A stretch of 64,000 bases of DNA from Rhizobacter sp. SG703 (GTDB taxonomy: Bacteria; Pseudomonadota; Gammaproteobacteria; Burkholderiales; Burkholderiaceae_C). The stretch covers positions 234,503 to 298,502 of the forward strand of contig NZ_JAAZQK010000010.1 in NCBI RefSeq assembly GCF_012275445.1. The letters run 5' to 3'. Both the position numbers and the translations under genes were made by a program. The notes beneath the pieces are model-generated. The model had not been told where the DNA came from and did not search any database. It saw only the letters and a program-made list of their open reading frames with translations. Shown in pieces: positions 26,375 to 35,072 of this stretch; within the stretch, counting starts at the first letter, position 1; each line of letters starts with the position of its first letter.

Positions 26375-27111
26375 GGGCCGACGGGAGGTTGCAGCAGCGG
26401 CCGCAGCGCCAGGCGCACGCCGTCCGCGGTTTCGGCATCGGACGCGAACAGGTCCGGGCGCAGCAGGTACCTGCCTTCGCGCACGTCCGCCACATACGGC
26501 AACGCGCTGCCGCCATAGCTCTTGAGCAGCGGCTCGCCGTCGGCGGACAGCACCAGCAATTGCACCGAGAGCGCGGTGGTCGTGCCGTCGAAGCGGTACG
26601 TCGACCCGTAGGCGCGGACCGTCGTCTGGGTGCGGCGCTGGCCGTCCCATTCGACGTCGCTGCCGGAGGATTGCGCGCGCCGCGTCATCAGGCGGTGATC
26701 GATCACGGCCACGGCGTGCGTGTCCTGCGCCACGCGTTGCGCCAACCGCGACAGCACCCTGCCGTAGGCGCCGGTGCGCAATGCGCCGGTGACCGGGTCG
26801 TACAAGCCGCCGACCGCCTGCACCTCGCGCGACCAGTCGGCGTCGAACCGCGCGGCGTCCGCCGTCACGACGCGAAAGCCCGCGGCACCGAGCTGCGCCT
26901 GCAATTGCTTCAGCACCAGCTGGTCGCCCGCGGCCAGGTCGGTCGGCGGCGACTTGACGGGCAGCAGCGCCACTGCGCTTCCCGGCGGCAGCGCATGCAA
27001 CGCGGGCGACGTGAACTCCTCGGTGCTGCGCGGCGGCGCCGCGGCGCAAGCGCCGAGGATCGCGGCGCAGGCGAGCAGCCCGGCCGACCCGGCACGACGA
27101 AGCAACCCCAT
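26371..27111 (-). CDS. Predicted lipoprotein, unknown function
   Basis: 246 residues beginning with a lipoprotein signal (GLLACAAILGAC, lipidated Cys about 22). The mature protein has a mixed alpha/beta look, with ALLPVKSPPTDLAAGDQLVL and a later repeat-poor body ending LRPLLQPPVGP. I recognise no family. It is followed by the PDZ protein with an ATGA overlap and preceded by another lipoprotein 1 bp away, so the three envelope proteins may form one assembly. Confidence 0.75.
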   Translation of the reverse strand: MGLLRRAGSAGLLACAAILGACAAAPPRSTEEFTSPALHALPPGSAVALLPVKSPPTDLAAGDQLVLKQLQAQLGAAGFRVVTADAARFDADWSREVQAVGGLYDPVTGALRTGAYGRVLSRLAQRVAQDTHAVAVIDHRLMTRRAQSSGSDVEWDGQRRTQTTVRAYGSTYRFDGTTTALSVQLLVLSADGEPLLKSYGGSALPYVADVREGRYLLRPDLFASDAETADGVRLALRPLLQPPVGP

Positions 27112-27112
27112 G

Positions 27113-27628
27113 TCAGCTGGCGGCGCGCGGCGCGACCGGGATCTCGCACGACGCGGCGGCGCCCAGGCCCTTCAGGAAGGCGCGGCGCACGGTGCCGGCG
27201 GCGATCGCGGCGGCGACATCGCGCGAGTAGCGCTCGGCCCCGCTGAGCTTGCGGATCCAGCCGCGGAACGGCACCACGCCTTCGGCGGCGCTGCGCAGGT
27301 TGCCGACCGCCATGCCGCTGGCGGTGCCGGCGCCGCGCTCGATCAGGCTCGGGTTGCCGGCCGATGGCGGCGTGTCGAGGTCCGGGCCGAGCACCGCGTC
27401 GAGGGCCTGCACGTCGGCCGTCAGTGCGGCGCAACCGGCCGGCGACGGCACCGCATACGGCGCCTTCTGTGCAGCCACCAGCGGCGCCGGGATGTCGGTG
27501 CGGACCAGGTTCAGGTCGTTCAGCGGCGTGACCATCGCCTCGCCGGCCTGCGTGAGCGTCTGGCGCGGGGCGTCGGAGGCGCAGGCGGTGAGGGCGAGCG
27601 CAAGGCAGGTGAGGGCGAGTTTGGTCAT
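27113..27628 (-). CDS. Predicted small lipoprotein, unknown function
   Basis: 171 residues with a lipobox LALTAC (Cys about 16). The mature part contains a glycine/alanine-rich central stretch (GAGTASGMAVGNLRSAAEG) and ends SCEIPVAPRAAS. No known domain is visible. It is the first gene of a tightly packed operon with a second lipoprotein, a PDZ protein and DUF167, all on the minus strand. Confidence 0.75.
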   Translation of the reverse strand: MTKLALTCLALALTACASDAPRQTLTQAGEAMVTPLNDLNLVRTDIPAPLVAAQKAPYAVPSPAGCAALTADVQALDAVLGPDLDTPPSAGNPSLIERGAGTASGMAVGNLRSAAEGVVPFRGWIRKLSGAERYSRDVAAAIAAGTVRRAFLKGLGAAASCEIPVAPRAAS

Positions 27629-27672
27629 GGTGGCAGTCTAGTGGCGAAATCCGATGGCACGGCGTGGCGGCA

Positions 27673-29361
27673 TCAGGCCTGGTGCCACAGCACCGCACGC
27701 CCCGCCCGCGACCAGCCTTCGAACAGCGTCCCGTAGGCCTCTTCGATGCGGTTGCGCTTGACCTTCAGCGTCGGCGTGATGAAGCCGTTGTCGACCGTCC
27801 ACGGCTCGCTGACCGTCACCAGGCAGTCGAGCCGCTCGTGCGGGTCGAGCCGGTCGTTGACGTGGCGCAGGTGCACCTCGAACGAGGTCTCCAGGTCCTG
27901 ACGCGACAGCGGGTTGCCGGCCTGCCGTGCCGCGGCCGGCGACAGCATCAGGATGCCCATCGGCTGGCCCAGGTTCGCACCGATCACGCAGCAGGCCTCG
28001 ACGGCCGGGTGCATCACCAGCTGGTCCTCGATCGGCGCCGGCGACACGTACTTGCCCTTGCTCGTCTTGAACAGGTCCTTCACGCGGCCGGTGATGCGCA
28101 GGTTGCCCTGCCCGTCGATCTCGCCCTTGTCGCCGGTGCGCAACCAGCCGTCATCGGTCATCGCCTCGCGCGTCAGCCCTGGCGCCTTGTAGTAGCCCAG
28201 CATCAGCCCGGGGCTGCGCATCTGGATCTCGCCGTCGGCCGGGGCGATGCGGCATTCGACGCCGTCGTACGGCGGGCCGACCGTGCCCGGGCTCGCGGAG
28301 CCCGGCTGCGTCGCATGCGACACCCCGCAGTTCTCGGTCATGCCGTAGGCGTCGAGGATCGGCAGGCCGAGCCCCTGGTACCACGCGCGCAACTGCGGCG
28401 GCAGCGGCGCCGCGCCGCAGGCGGCGACGCGACACTGGTCGAGCCCGAGCGCGCGCAGGATCTTGCGCCGCACCAGCGTGCCGACCAGCGGGATCTTCAG
28501 CAGCCGCTGCAGCCGGGCCGGCGGCATCTTCGCGTGCACGCCCTGCTGGAACTTGACCCACAGCCGCGGCACCGAGAAGAACACCGTCGGCCGCGCGCGC
28601 TGCAGGTCGCTCGCGAAGGTCTCCAGGCTCTCGGCGAAGAACAGGTGCATGCCGGTCGCGAGCTGCCCGTGCTCGACCAGCGCGCGCTCGGCCACGTGGG
28701 CCAGCGGCAGGTAGCTCAGCATGCGGGTGTCCGGGTCGAGCGCGTCGAGCCGCTTCAGCCCGGCGCGGATGGACCATGCGAACGCACCGAAGCTCTGCAT
28801 CACGCCCTTCGGCACGCCGGTGGTGCCGGAGGTGTAGATGAGGGTCGCCAGTTCGCCGGCCTCGCGCACCGGCTCGCCGTCGAGCGGCGCGGTGGCCGCG
28901 ACCAGGTCGTCCCATTGCAGGTACGCGTTCGCGGGCGCGAGCGGCAGGCCGATGCACGGCAGCTCGGCGGGGATGCCGGCCTTCATCGCGTCCCAGCCGT
29001 CGAGCTTGCCGACGAACAGCAGCCGGGCCTCGCTGTGCAGCAGGATCTGCCGGATCGTCGCCGCCGACAGCGTCGGGTACAGCGGCACCGAGACGCCGCC
29101 GGCCATCCAGATCGCCCAGTCGGCCATCAGCCAGTGGGCGCAGTTCTTCGACAGCAGCGCCACCTTCACGCCGTCGCGCACGCCGCGCTCGCGCAGGTGG
29201 GCGGCCATGCGCCGCACCTCGGCCATCGCCTGCGACCAGGTGAACTCGCGCAGCACCCCGCCGCCCTGCGGCTGCGTGAAGCACACGCGGTCCGGCGCGC
29301 TGCGCTCCCAGTGGTACAGGCGCTGCAACGCAAGGTGCTCCGGCAGGACGGGATCTGGCAT
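27673..29361 (-). CDS. AMP-dependent long-chain acyl-CoA synthetase
   Basis: 562 residues of the adenylate-forming superfamily. Motifs are the P-loop LIYTSGTTGVPKGVM (about 174), DAYGMTENCG and the hinge region WLRTGDKGEIDGQGNLRITG. KDLFKTSKGKYVSPAPIE matches long-chain FadD15/ACSL-like enzymes, which make acyl-CoA from fatty acid, ATP and CoA. The ATG at 29361 is chosen because GGAG lies 6 nt before it; two upstream in-frame ATGs lack a site. The gene is monocistronic. Confidence 0.9.
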   Translation of the reverse strand: MPDPVLPEHLALQRLYHWERSAPDRVCFTQPQGGGVLREFTWSQAMAEVRRMAAHLRERGVRDGVKVALLSKNCAHWLMADWAIWMAGGVSVPLYPTLSAATIRQILLHSEARLLFVGKLDGWDAMKAGIPAELPCIGLPLAPANAYLQWDDLVAATAPLDGEPVREAGELATLIYTSGTTGVPKGVMQSFGAFAWSIRAGLKRLDALDPDTRMLSYLPLAHVAERALVEHGQLATGMHLFFAESLETFASDLQRARPTVFFSVPRLWVKFQQGVHAKMPPARLQRLLKIPLVGTLVRRKILRALGLDQCRVAACGAAPLPPQLRAWYQGLGLPILDAYGMTENCGVSHATQPGSASPGTVGPPYDGVECRIAPADGEIQMRSPGLMLGYYKAPGLTREAMTDDGWLRTGDKGEIDGQGNLRITGRVKDLFKTSKGKYVSPAPIEDQLVMHPAVEACCVIGANLGQPMGILMLSPAAARQAGNPLSRQDLETSFEVHLRHVNDRLDPHERLDCLVTVSEPWTVDNGFITPTLKVKRNRIEEAYGTLFEGWSRAGRAVLWHQA

Positions 29362-29534
29362 GGACGACTCCAGCATCGGCGCGGTGGCACCGGTGGCCGA
29401 CGATAGGAGCGGCGCGGTGCCGGCGCCTAGAGGGTGACTACCGATCGCGCCTCGGTCACCCGCGAGCGCGGGGGCCGGCACGGGCGCGCGGATTAAACTG
29501 CGGCGCCCTGTCGGCAGCCCGGCTCCTCCCCACC

Positions 29535-31046
29535 ATGGCCCTCTCGTCTCCCGCCTCCGATCGATCCCGGGCCGCGTCGCACCTGCCGCTGCCGCCGGCC
29601 TTGCTGTTCGCGCTGGTGTTCGGCATCGGCTGGGCGATGTTCGGCGCGCTGCTGAACCCCGGGCAGGCCGGCGACCACTTCGAGCAGTTCACCTGGTCGC
29701 ACAGCTTCGAGGGCGGCTACCACAAGCATCCGCCGCTGCCGACCTGGATGCTGGCGGCAGCGATCCGCGTCTTCGGCTTCTGGCCGCTGTGGCCCTACGT
29801 GCTGGCCGCGCTGTGCGTGGCCGGCACCGCCGTGTTCACCTTCCTCGTCGCGCGGCGCCTGCTCGGCGAGCGGCTGGCCGGCGTGGCCATCGTGCTGTGG
29901 GGGCTGCACTTCGCGTTCAGCTGGAAGGGCCAGCTGTTCAACCACAACACGGTGATGATGCTGTGCCTGGCGGCCGCGGCCTGGGTGGCGCTGCGTGCGG
30001 CCGAGCCGCGCAGCGGCTGGTTCGGGTGGATCGCGCTGGGCATGCTGGCCGGGCTGGCGCTGCTGTCCAAGTACCAGTCGGCCGTCGGGCTGGCCGGGCT
30101 GATCCTCGCGCTCGGGCTGAGCGGCATGCTGGCCACGGTGCGCGCGCGCATCGGCCTGGCGCTCGCGGTGGTGATCTCGCTGGCGCTGTTCGCACCGCAC
30201 GTCGCGTGGGTGTTCCACCACCAGTTCTCGACGCTGCGCTATGCGTCGACCACCGCCTTGCAGCTCGACGCGGCCGGGCGCGTGCACAAGCTGCTGTCGT
30301 TCACCGCGGTGCACCTGCGCATGCTGCTGCCGGTGCTGGTCGCGATGCTCGGGCTGCTGGGTTGGCAGCGCGTGGCGCCGGTCGCCGCCGAGCCTGTCGA
30401 TGCGGCGCCGCAACGCGTGCGCCGCGCGTGGATGTTCGGGCTGCTCGGCTTCCCGCTCGCGGTGCTGGTCGTGATGTGCTTGGTGTTCGGCGTGCGGCTG
30501 CAGGACCATTGGGGCTTCCAGAGCGTGCAGTTCATCAGCCTGTGGCTCGCGTGGCTGCTGCGCGGGCGCATCGGCGCGACGACGCTGCGGCGGCTTTGCG
30601 TGCTGGCGCTGGCGATCCACCTGGCGTTGATGGCGGCTTACGCACGCTCGGTGGTCGACCCGAGCTCGCTGGCCGGGCGCGGCCGGCCCGACCAGTTCTA
30701 TCCGGCGCAGCACCTGGCCGACACCGTGCTGGCGGCCTGGCGGCAGACGACGACCTGCCCGCTGCGCTTCGTCGTCGGGCCGACCTACGAAGGCGGCATG
30801 GTGTCGGTGTACTCCGGCAGCAACCCGGCGGTGCTGGAGTCGGGCGATCCGCTGAAATCGCCATGGGTCGACCTGGACGCGATGCGCGCGGCCGGCTCGG
30901 TGCAGCTGTTCCACAGCGCCGACGAAGCGCCGGCGGGCACGCCGCCGCTGCGCACGCTGGCGTTCATGCCCGGCACGTCGACGACCTCGAGCTACGACAT
31001 CCTGTGGACCATCGTGCCGCCGCGCGACCCGGCCTGCGTCAAGTGA
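29535..31046 (+). CDS. GT39-like membrane glycosyltransferase (ArnT/PMT-type)
   Basis: 503 residues with about ten membrane helices. The first large loop holds FTWSHSFEGGYHKHPPLPTW, the acidic/His region typical of dolichyl-phosphate-mannose transferase relatives such as ArnT. A periplasmic C-terminal part (about 375-503) is soluble. It would move a sugar from a polyprenyl-phosphate donor to an envelope acceptor, a donor that a GtrB-like enzyme (19306) could make. The stop TGA runs straight into repeat copy 2. Confidence 0.85.
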   Translation: MALSSPASDRSRAASHLPLPPALLFALVFGIGWAMFGALLNPGQAGDHFEQFTWSHSFEGGYHKHPPLPTWMLAAAIRVFGFWPLWPYVLAALCVAGTAVFTFLVARRLLGERLAGVAIVLWGLHFAFSWKGQLFNHNTVMMLCLAAAAWVALRAAEPRSGWFGWIALGMLAGLALLSKYQSAVGLAGLILALGLSGMLATVRARIGLALAVVISLALFAPHVAWVFHHQFSTLRYASTTALQLDAAGRVHKLLSFTAVHLRMLLPVLVAMLGLLGWQRVAPVAAEPVDAAPQRVRRAWMFGLLGFPLAVLVVMCLVFGVRLQDHWGFQSVQFISLWLAWLLRGRIGATTLRRLCVLALAIHLALMAAYARSVVDPSSLAGRGRPDQFYPAQHLADTVLAAWRQTTTCPLRFVVGPTYEGGMVSVYSGSNPAVLESGDPLKSPWVDLDAMRAAGSVQLFHSADEAPAGTPPLRTLAFMPGTSTTSSYDILWTIVPPRDPACVK

Positions 31047-31126
31047 GCCCCTCGGTCGATGGGTACATCGTCCGATCCCCCGAGGGGATGCGGGCCGGCT
31101 TGGGGCGGCCCGGCGCTCGGCCCGCC
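31045..31126 (+). repeat. Dispersed structured repeat, copy 2 (short form)
   Basis: Begins within the stop codon of the glycosyltransferase gene (TGAGCCCC). Inner hairpin is CGATG-GGTA-CATCG inside CCCCTCG/CGAGGGG, followed by GGGCCG/CGGCCC. The right flank CCGTCAGGTGA is repeated at the end of copy 3. Confidence 0.9.
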
Positions 31127-31133
31127 GTCAGGT

Positions 31134-31243
31134 GAGCCCCTCGGTCGATGGGTACATCGTCCGATCCCCCGAGGGGATGCGGGCCGGCAAGGTCCACGAC
31201 GTGGGCCTCTTCGTGGCCATGGCGGCCCGGCGCTCGGCCCGCC
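31134..31243 (+). repeat. Dispersed structured repeat, copy 3 (long form), tandem to copy 2
   Basis: The first about 50 bp are identical to copy 2. The loop of the second hairpin is expanded by about 30 bp carrying its own inverted repeat (CCACGA and TCGTGG). It ends next to the stop of the convergent glxA-like gene at 31245. Confidence 0.9.
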
Positions 31244-31244
31244 G

Positions 31245-32195
31245 TCAGGTGAAGCGCCGCCGGTAGTCCCGCGGGCCGACACCGACGCGCCGTGCGAAGG
31301 CCCTTCTCAGCGCGTCGGCATTCGCATAGCCGACGGCATCGGCCAGGCGCTTCAACGGCAGGTCCGAGGCCTCGAGGCGCCGGCGCGCCTCGTCGATGCG
31401 CGCGATCTCGACGAACTCGGCCGGCGTCAGGCCGACCTCGTCCTTGAACACCCGCGCGAAGTTGCGCTCGCTCATGCCGGCCCGCACCGCGAGCGCGGGC
31501 ACCGACAGGTCGCCGCGCAGGTTCGCCAGCACATGGTCCTGCAGCGCGCGGATGGCGGACTTCCCGGCCGTCTGCGCGGCCAGGTGCGCGCTGAACTGGC
31601 TTTGCCCGCCGGGCCGCTTCAGGAACATCACGAGCTCGCGCGCGACGCGCAGCGCCAGGTCGCGGCCATGGTCTTCTTCGACCATCGCGAGCGCGAGGTC
31701 CATGCCGGCCGTCACGCCGGCCGAGGTGTAGAGCGGGCCGTCCTTCACGTAGATCGCATCGGGCTCGACCCGCGTGCCGGGGTTCTCGGCGGCGAGCTGG
31801 TCGACCGCGTTCCAGTGCGTCGCGACGCGCCGGCCCTGCAGCAGCCCGGCGGCCGCGAGCACGAAGGCGCCGCTGCACACCGAGCCGATGCGCCGCACCG
31901 CCTTCGCCTGGCGCTGCAGCCAGCGCTGCAGGTCGTCGCGCGCGACGATGGCCGCCACGTCCGGCCCGCCGGCCACCAGCAGGGTGTCGAGGCGTCCGCG
32001 GTGGTTCGCGATCGTCGCGTCGACCAGCAGCCGCGGGCCGCTGCCGCTGCACAGCGCGCCGGCCTCGGTGCCGATCACCTGCATCTGGTACGCCTTCAGG
32101 TCGCCGAGCTGGCGTGCCGCCTCGACGAAGACATCGGCCGGGCCGGCGACGTCCAGCAGCTGGACGCCGGGAAAGACAAGGATCCCGATGCGCAT
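31245..32195 (-). CDS. GlxA-type AraC family regulator with DJ-1/PfpI domain
   Basis: 316 residues. The N-terminal DJ-1/PfpI-like domain (about 1-185) starts RIGILVFPGVQLLDVAGPAD and holds the elbow SVCSGAFVLAAAGLLQGRRV. The C-terminal AraC domain (about 215-316) has two helix-turn-helix motifs, LSVPALAVRAGMSERNFARV and LPLKRLADAVGYANADALRR. Such proteins sense small metabolites. It is divergent from the TDT transporter at 32304, a likely target. The start at 32195 fits the family N-terminus. Confidence 0.92.
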   Translation of the reverse strand: MRIGILVFPGVQLLDVAGPADVFVEAARQLGDLKAYQMQVIGTEAGALCSGSGPRLLVDATIANHRGRLDTLLVAGGPDVAAIVARDDLQRWLQRQAKAVRRIGSVCSGAFVLAAAGLLQGRRVATHWNAVDQLAAENPGTRVEPDAIYVKDGPLYTSAGVTAGMDLALAMVEEDHGRDLALRVARELVMFLKRPGGQSQFSAHLAAQTAGKSAIRALQDHVLANLRGDLSVPALAVRAGMSERNFARVFKDEVGLTPAEFVEIARIDEARRRLEASDLPLKRLADAVGYANADALRRAFARRVGVGPRDYRRRFT

Positions 32196-32303
32196 GGCAG
32201 AGGCTCTCGCATGTTTGGCGGGATTCGGCGGACATCGCCGGCCCGGTCGGCGCCAGTGTGGCCGAAACTTACTCGCCCGGCAATTCCAGCCATCGGAGCC
32301 TGC

Positions 32304-33302
32304 ATGTCCTTTCCGTCCACGCCCCTCCATCCACCCGCCGTCGTGCTGACAACCACCCCCAGCCTGCGCCACCTGCCGGTCAACCTGTTCGCGTCGGTGA
32401 TGGGCTTGTCGGGCCTCGCGCTCGCGTGGCGCCAGGCGGCCGGCCAGTTCGGTGCGCCGGCGGTCGTCGGCGAAGCGATCGGCGCGTTCGCGCTGGCCGT
32501 CTTCGGCGTGCTCGCCGCGGCCTACCTCGCGAAGCTCGCGCGGCATCCGGACGCGGTCGTCGCCGAGTTCCGCCACCCGGTGGCCGGCAATTTCTTCGGC
32601 ACCATCGCGATCGCGGTGCTGCTGTTGTCGGCGGTGCTGCAGCCGTACGGCAGCACGCTCGCCGGCGTGGTGTGGACGCTGGGCACCGCGGCGACGTTCC
32701 TGCTGAGCGGCGTGGTGGTGTCGCGCCTGCTGCGCGGCGGCATCGACGCGAAGCTCGCGGTGCCGGCGTGGGTGATCCCCGGCGTCGCGACGCTGGACAT
32801 CGCGGTCACCGGCGCACGGATGCCGATGGCCTGGGCGGCCGAGGTCAACTGGGCGGCGATGGCGCTGGGCACGGTGCTCGCGCTGGTGCTGCTGGTGATG
32901 GTGCTGTCGCGGCTGGTCCACCACGACGCGCTGGCCGGTGCGATGGTGCCGTCGCTGATGGTGCTGATCGGGCCGTTCGCGGTCGGCTTCCTCGCGTACA
33001 CCGCGATGACCGGCGCGGTCGACCGCTTCGCGTCGATGCTCTTCTACTTCGCGCTGTTCATCTTCATCGTGCTGGCGCCCAAGGTGTTCCGTCGCGACGT
33101 GCCGTTCGCGCCGTCGTGGTGGGCCATCGGCTTCCCGCTGGCGGCGCTGGGGAATGCGGCGCTGCACTATGCCGCGGCGCATGCCGGCTGGCCGCTGCAG
33201 GCGCTCGCGCTGGCGCTGCTCGCGTTCCTGACGGTGGTGCTGGCCGTGCTGACGGTGCGCACGCTGCGCATCGCCATCGACGGCCGCCTGCTCGCTGGTT
33301 GA
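32304..33302 (+). CDS. TDT/SLAC1-like transporter (TehA family)
   Basis: 332 residues with about ten membrane helices and a SLAC1/TehA look: LPVNLFASVMGLSGLALAWR at the start, then EFRHPVAGNFFGTIAIAVLL and a central SRLVHHDALAGAMVPSLMVL. Relatives export tellurite or anions or act as C4-dicarboxylate carriers. The divergent GlxA-type regulator may control it. The stop lies 27 bp before repeat copy 4. Confidence 0.88.
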   Translation: MSFPSTPLHPPAVVLTTTPSLRHLPVNLFASVMGLSGLALAWRQAAGQFGAPAVVGEAIGAFALAVFGVLAAAYLAKLARHPDAVVAEFRHPVAGNFFGTIAIAVLLLSAVLQPYGSTLAGVVWTLGTAATFLLSGVVVSRLLRGGIDAKLAVPAWVIPGVATLDIAVTGARMPMAWAAEVNWAAMALGTVLALVLLVMVLSRLVHHDALAGAMVPSLMVLIGPFAVGFLAYTAMTGAVDRFASMLFYFALFIFIVLAPKVFRRDVPFAPSWWAIGFPLAALGNAALHYAAAHAGWPLQALALALLAFLTVVLAVLTVRTLRIAIDGRLLAG

Positions 33303-33329
33303 AACCCAGCCGATGAAGATCGGAGCCCC

Positions 33330-33440
33330 GGGCCGAGCGCCGGGCCGCCATGGGCCACGAAGAGGCCCACTTCGTGGACCTTGCCGGCCCGGATCCCCCC
33401 GGGGGATCGGACGATGTACCCATCGGCCGAGGGGCCGTCA
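33330..33440 (-). repeat. Dispersed structured repeat, copy 4 (long form)
   Basis: Minus orientation, beginning TGACGGCCCCTCG and ending GGCGCTCGGCCCG. The loop of the second hairpin has the same about 30 bp expansion as copy 3 (CCACGAAG / CTTCGTGG). It begins about 10 bp beyond the T-run of the porin terminator, the one copy not directly next to a stop codon on its strand. Confidence 0.9.
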
Positions 33441-33450
33441 TCCACCACGC

Positions 33451-33476
33451 AAAAAGGCCCGGCACAAGGCCGGGCC
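33451..33476 (-). terminator. Rho-independent terminator of the sugar-uptake operon
   Basis: On the minus strand an 8-bp perfect stem GGCCCGGC/GCCGGGCC with loop CTTGT is followed by TTTTT. It lies 155 bp after the porin stop. Confidence 0.88.
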
Positions 33477-33631
33477 AACGCTCTTGCTCGGATCCCCACC
33501 GCCGTGGAGACCCCGCGGATCACTGCGCCGAGGCGCCGAGCCCGCGTGTCGGGCCGCACACCGGGGGAGTCGGGCAAGCACGATCCCCCAACCGCGGCAA
33601 AACCTGTCCTACCGGCGGCGGCCCGGGCCGA

Positions 33632-34864
33632 TCACCACCAGGTCTCGCCTTGGATCCCGACGGAGGTGCCGGCTTTCTTGTCGCCGAAGACGGCCTGCGT
33701 GGTGCCGCCGAGGTTCAGGCGTGCCGCTTCGTTCCACGCGGCATGCGTGACGAACAGCCGCACGGTCGGGCGCGACCACGGGTCCTTGCCGGCCGACGCG
33801 GCCAGCGTGCCGGTGATCTTGGTCATCGTCAGGTTGCCGGTGCTGCCGGCCGCGGCCGCGATGCTCGAGCCGGCGTCGGGCTTGACCTGGTCATGGCCGA
33901 CCTCGAGCAGCGCGCGGAACGGCCCGCCGAGGTAGGTGTCGGTGCGCGCACCGATCGAGAACCACTTGTTGCCGCCGTCATTGATCTGCTTGTTGATGCG
34001 GTATTCGGCAATCGCATCCCAGCCGGTGGCTTCGCCGAACTTGCCGGTCTGCTGGATCACGACACGGCTGTTCTTGGTCTCGCCCAGCTTGTCGAACTTG
34101 GCACCGAAGATCGTCGCGCCGCCGAGCGTGCCGTTGATGGTCTGGTACGCACCCACCGCGAGGCCCTTGGGCTGCTTGTCGGCTTCGACGCCGTTGGCGC
34201 CGCCGGTCTTCGACTGCATCGAGCCGGTCACGTAGATCGACAGGTCGCCGTTCGGGATGTCCTTGATGCCGGTCAGGCGCACGGGAATGCTGAAGCGGTT
34301 GTTCTTCACCGACGTGTCGTTGGCGGCACCCGGCACGCCGTAGTTCGGGTCCATCATGAACGCGATGCTGAGCTTGCCGATGCCCACCTCCATGTCCTCG
34401 ACGCCGGCACCGTTGCCGTCGTTGTTCTCGAGGAACTGGTCGTTGATGCCGAGCTGCAGGCGGTTGTAGAAGCGGCGGCCGGCCCAGACCTTGCCGTTGG
34501 CCAGCTGGCTGATGTGGTCGCCGTAGGTGTAGATCTGGCCGAAGCGCGTGGTCAGTGCATCCGGCTGCGACTGGCCGGCGTCCCAGGCCTTGTAGACGCT
34601 CGGCATCACGTGCACGTGCCAGTCGGAACCCTCGAACTCGGCCAGCTTCGCGTTGATGTTGGGCTCGACCACGTAGTCGCACTCGTTGCCCAGGCGCCAT
34701 TTCGTGTCGGCGCCGGCCAGCTGGTAGCAGACCTGGTTGCCGCCACGCGTGTTCAGGCCGACGCCTGCACGCATGTAGCCCGAGAAGTCGATGGCGGGTC
34801 CGGCGGCGGCCGAACCGACGGCGCCTGCAAGCGCCATCGCGAGGAACAGAGGTTTCTTGTTCAT
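33632..34864 (-). CDS. LamB-type carbohydrate porin
   Basis: 410 residues. A Sec signal (MNKKPLFLAMALAGAVGSAAA) is followed by a LamB-like outer-membrane barrel: IDFSGYMRAGVGLNTRGGNQ at the start, RLGNECDYVVEP, and many alternating aromatic strands; it ends in an aromatic residue (GETWW) as barrel proteins do. It lies 208 bp after the MalK-type gene with its own LacI-type operator-like site at 35014, so it may have an extra promoter. Role: passive uptake of oligosaccharides for the adjacent ABC importer. Confidence 0.92.
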   Translation of the reverse strand: MNKKPLFLAMALAGAVGSAAAGPAIDFSGYMRAGVGLNTRGGNQVCYQLAGADTKWRLGNECDYVVEPNINAKLAEFEGSDWHVHVMPSVYKAWDAGQSQPDALTTRFGQIYTYGDHISQLANGKVWAGRRFYNRLQLGINDQFLENNDGNGAGVEDMEVGIGKLSIAFMMDPNYGVPGAANDTSVKNNRFSIPVRLTGIKDIPNGDLSIYVTGSMQSKTGGANGVEADKQPKGLAVGAYQTINGTLGGATIFGAKFDKLGETKNSRVVIQQTGKFGEATGWDAIAEYRINKQINDGGNKWFSIGARTDTYLGGPFRALLEVGHDQVKPDAGSSIAAAAGSTGNLTMTKITGTLAASAGKDPWSRPTVRLFVTHAAWNEAARLNLGGTTQAVFGDKKAGTSVGIQGETWW

Positions 34865-35013
34865 GGTGTCTCCTGGTCTCCTGTTGGGGTGGAAAAGAGG
34901 TCGTTCGCCGAAGCGGCGGCTTTTGGCCTATGGAGTGGCAGGCCAAAACGGGGGCGCGACGCTGCCGCCGGACACCGGGCGGTCCGTGCGGAAAACGTCG
35001 CGGACCCGGTCCG

Positions 35014-35027
35014 AGAAATCGTTTTCA
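35014..35027 (-). promoter_or_regulatory. Predicted LacI-type operator before the porin gene
   Basis: AGAAATCGTTTTCA differs in two positions from the palindrome TGAAATCGATTTCA found twice before the operon. It lies 150 bp before the porin ATG, in the spacer after the MalK-type gene. Confidence 0.6.
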
Positions 35028-35072
35028 TCACGGCGGTGACCAGCAGGGGCAGCGAGGCGGGCATGGGGGGCC

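Larger units (their letters stand above)
33303..33631. other. Intergenic region with repeat copy 4 and a terminator
   Basis: About 330 bp between two convergent genes. It holds repeat copy 4 (33330-33440) and the terminator of the sugar operon (33451-33476). The remaining about 150 bp next to the porin gene has no ORF I would support. Confidence 0.6.
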
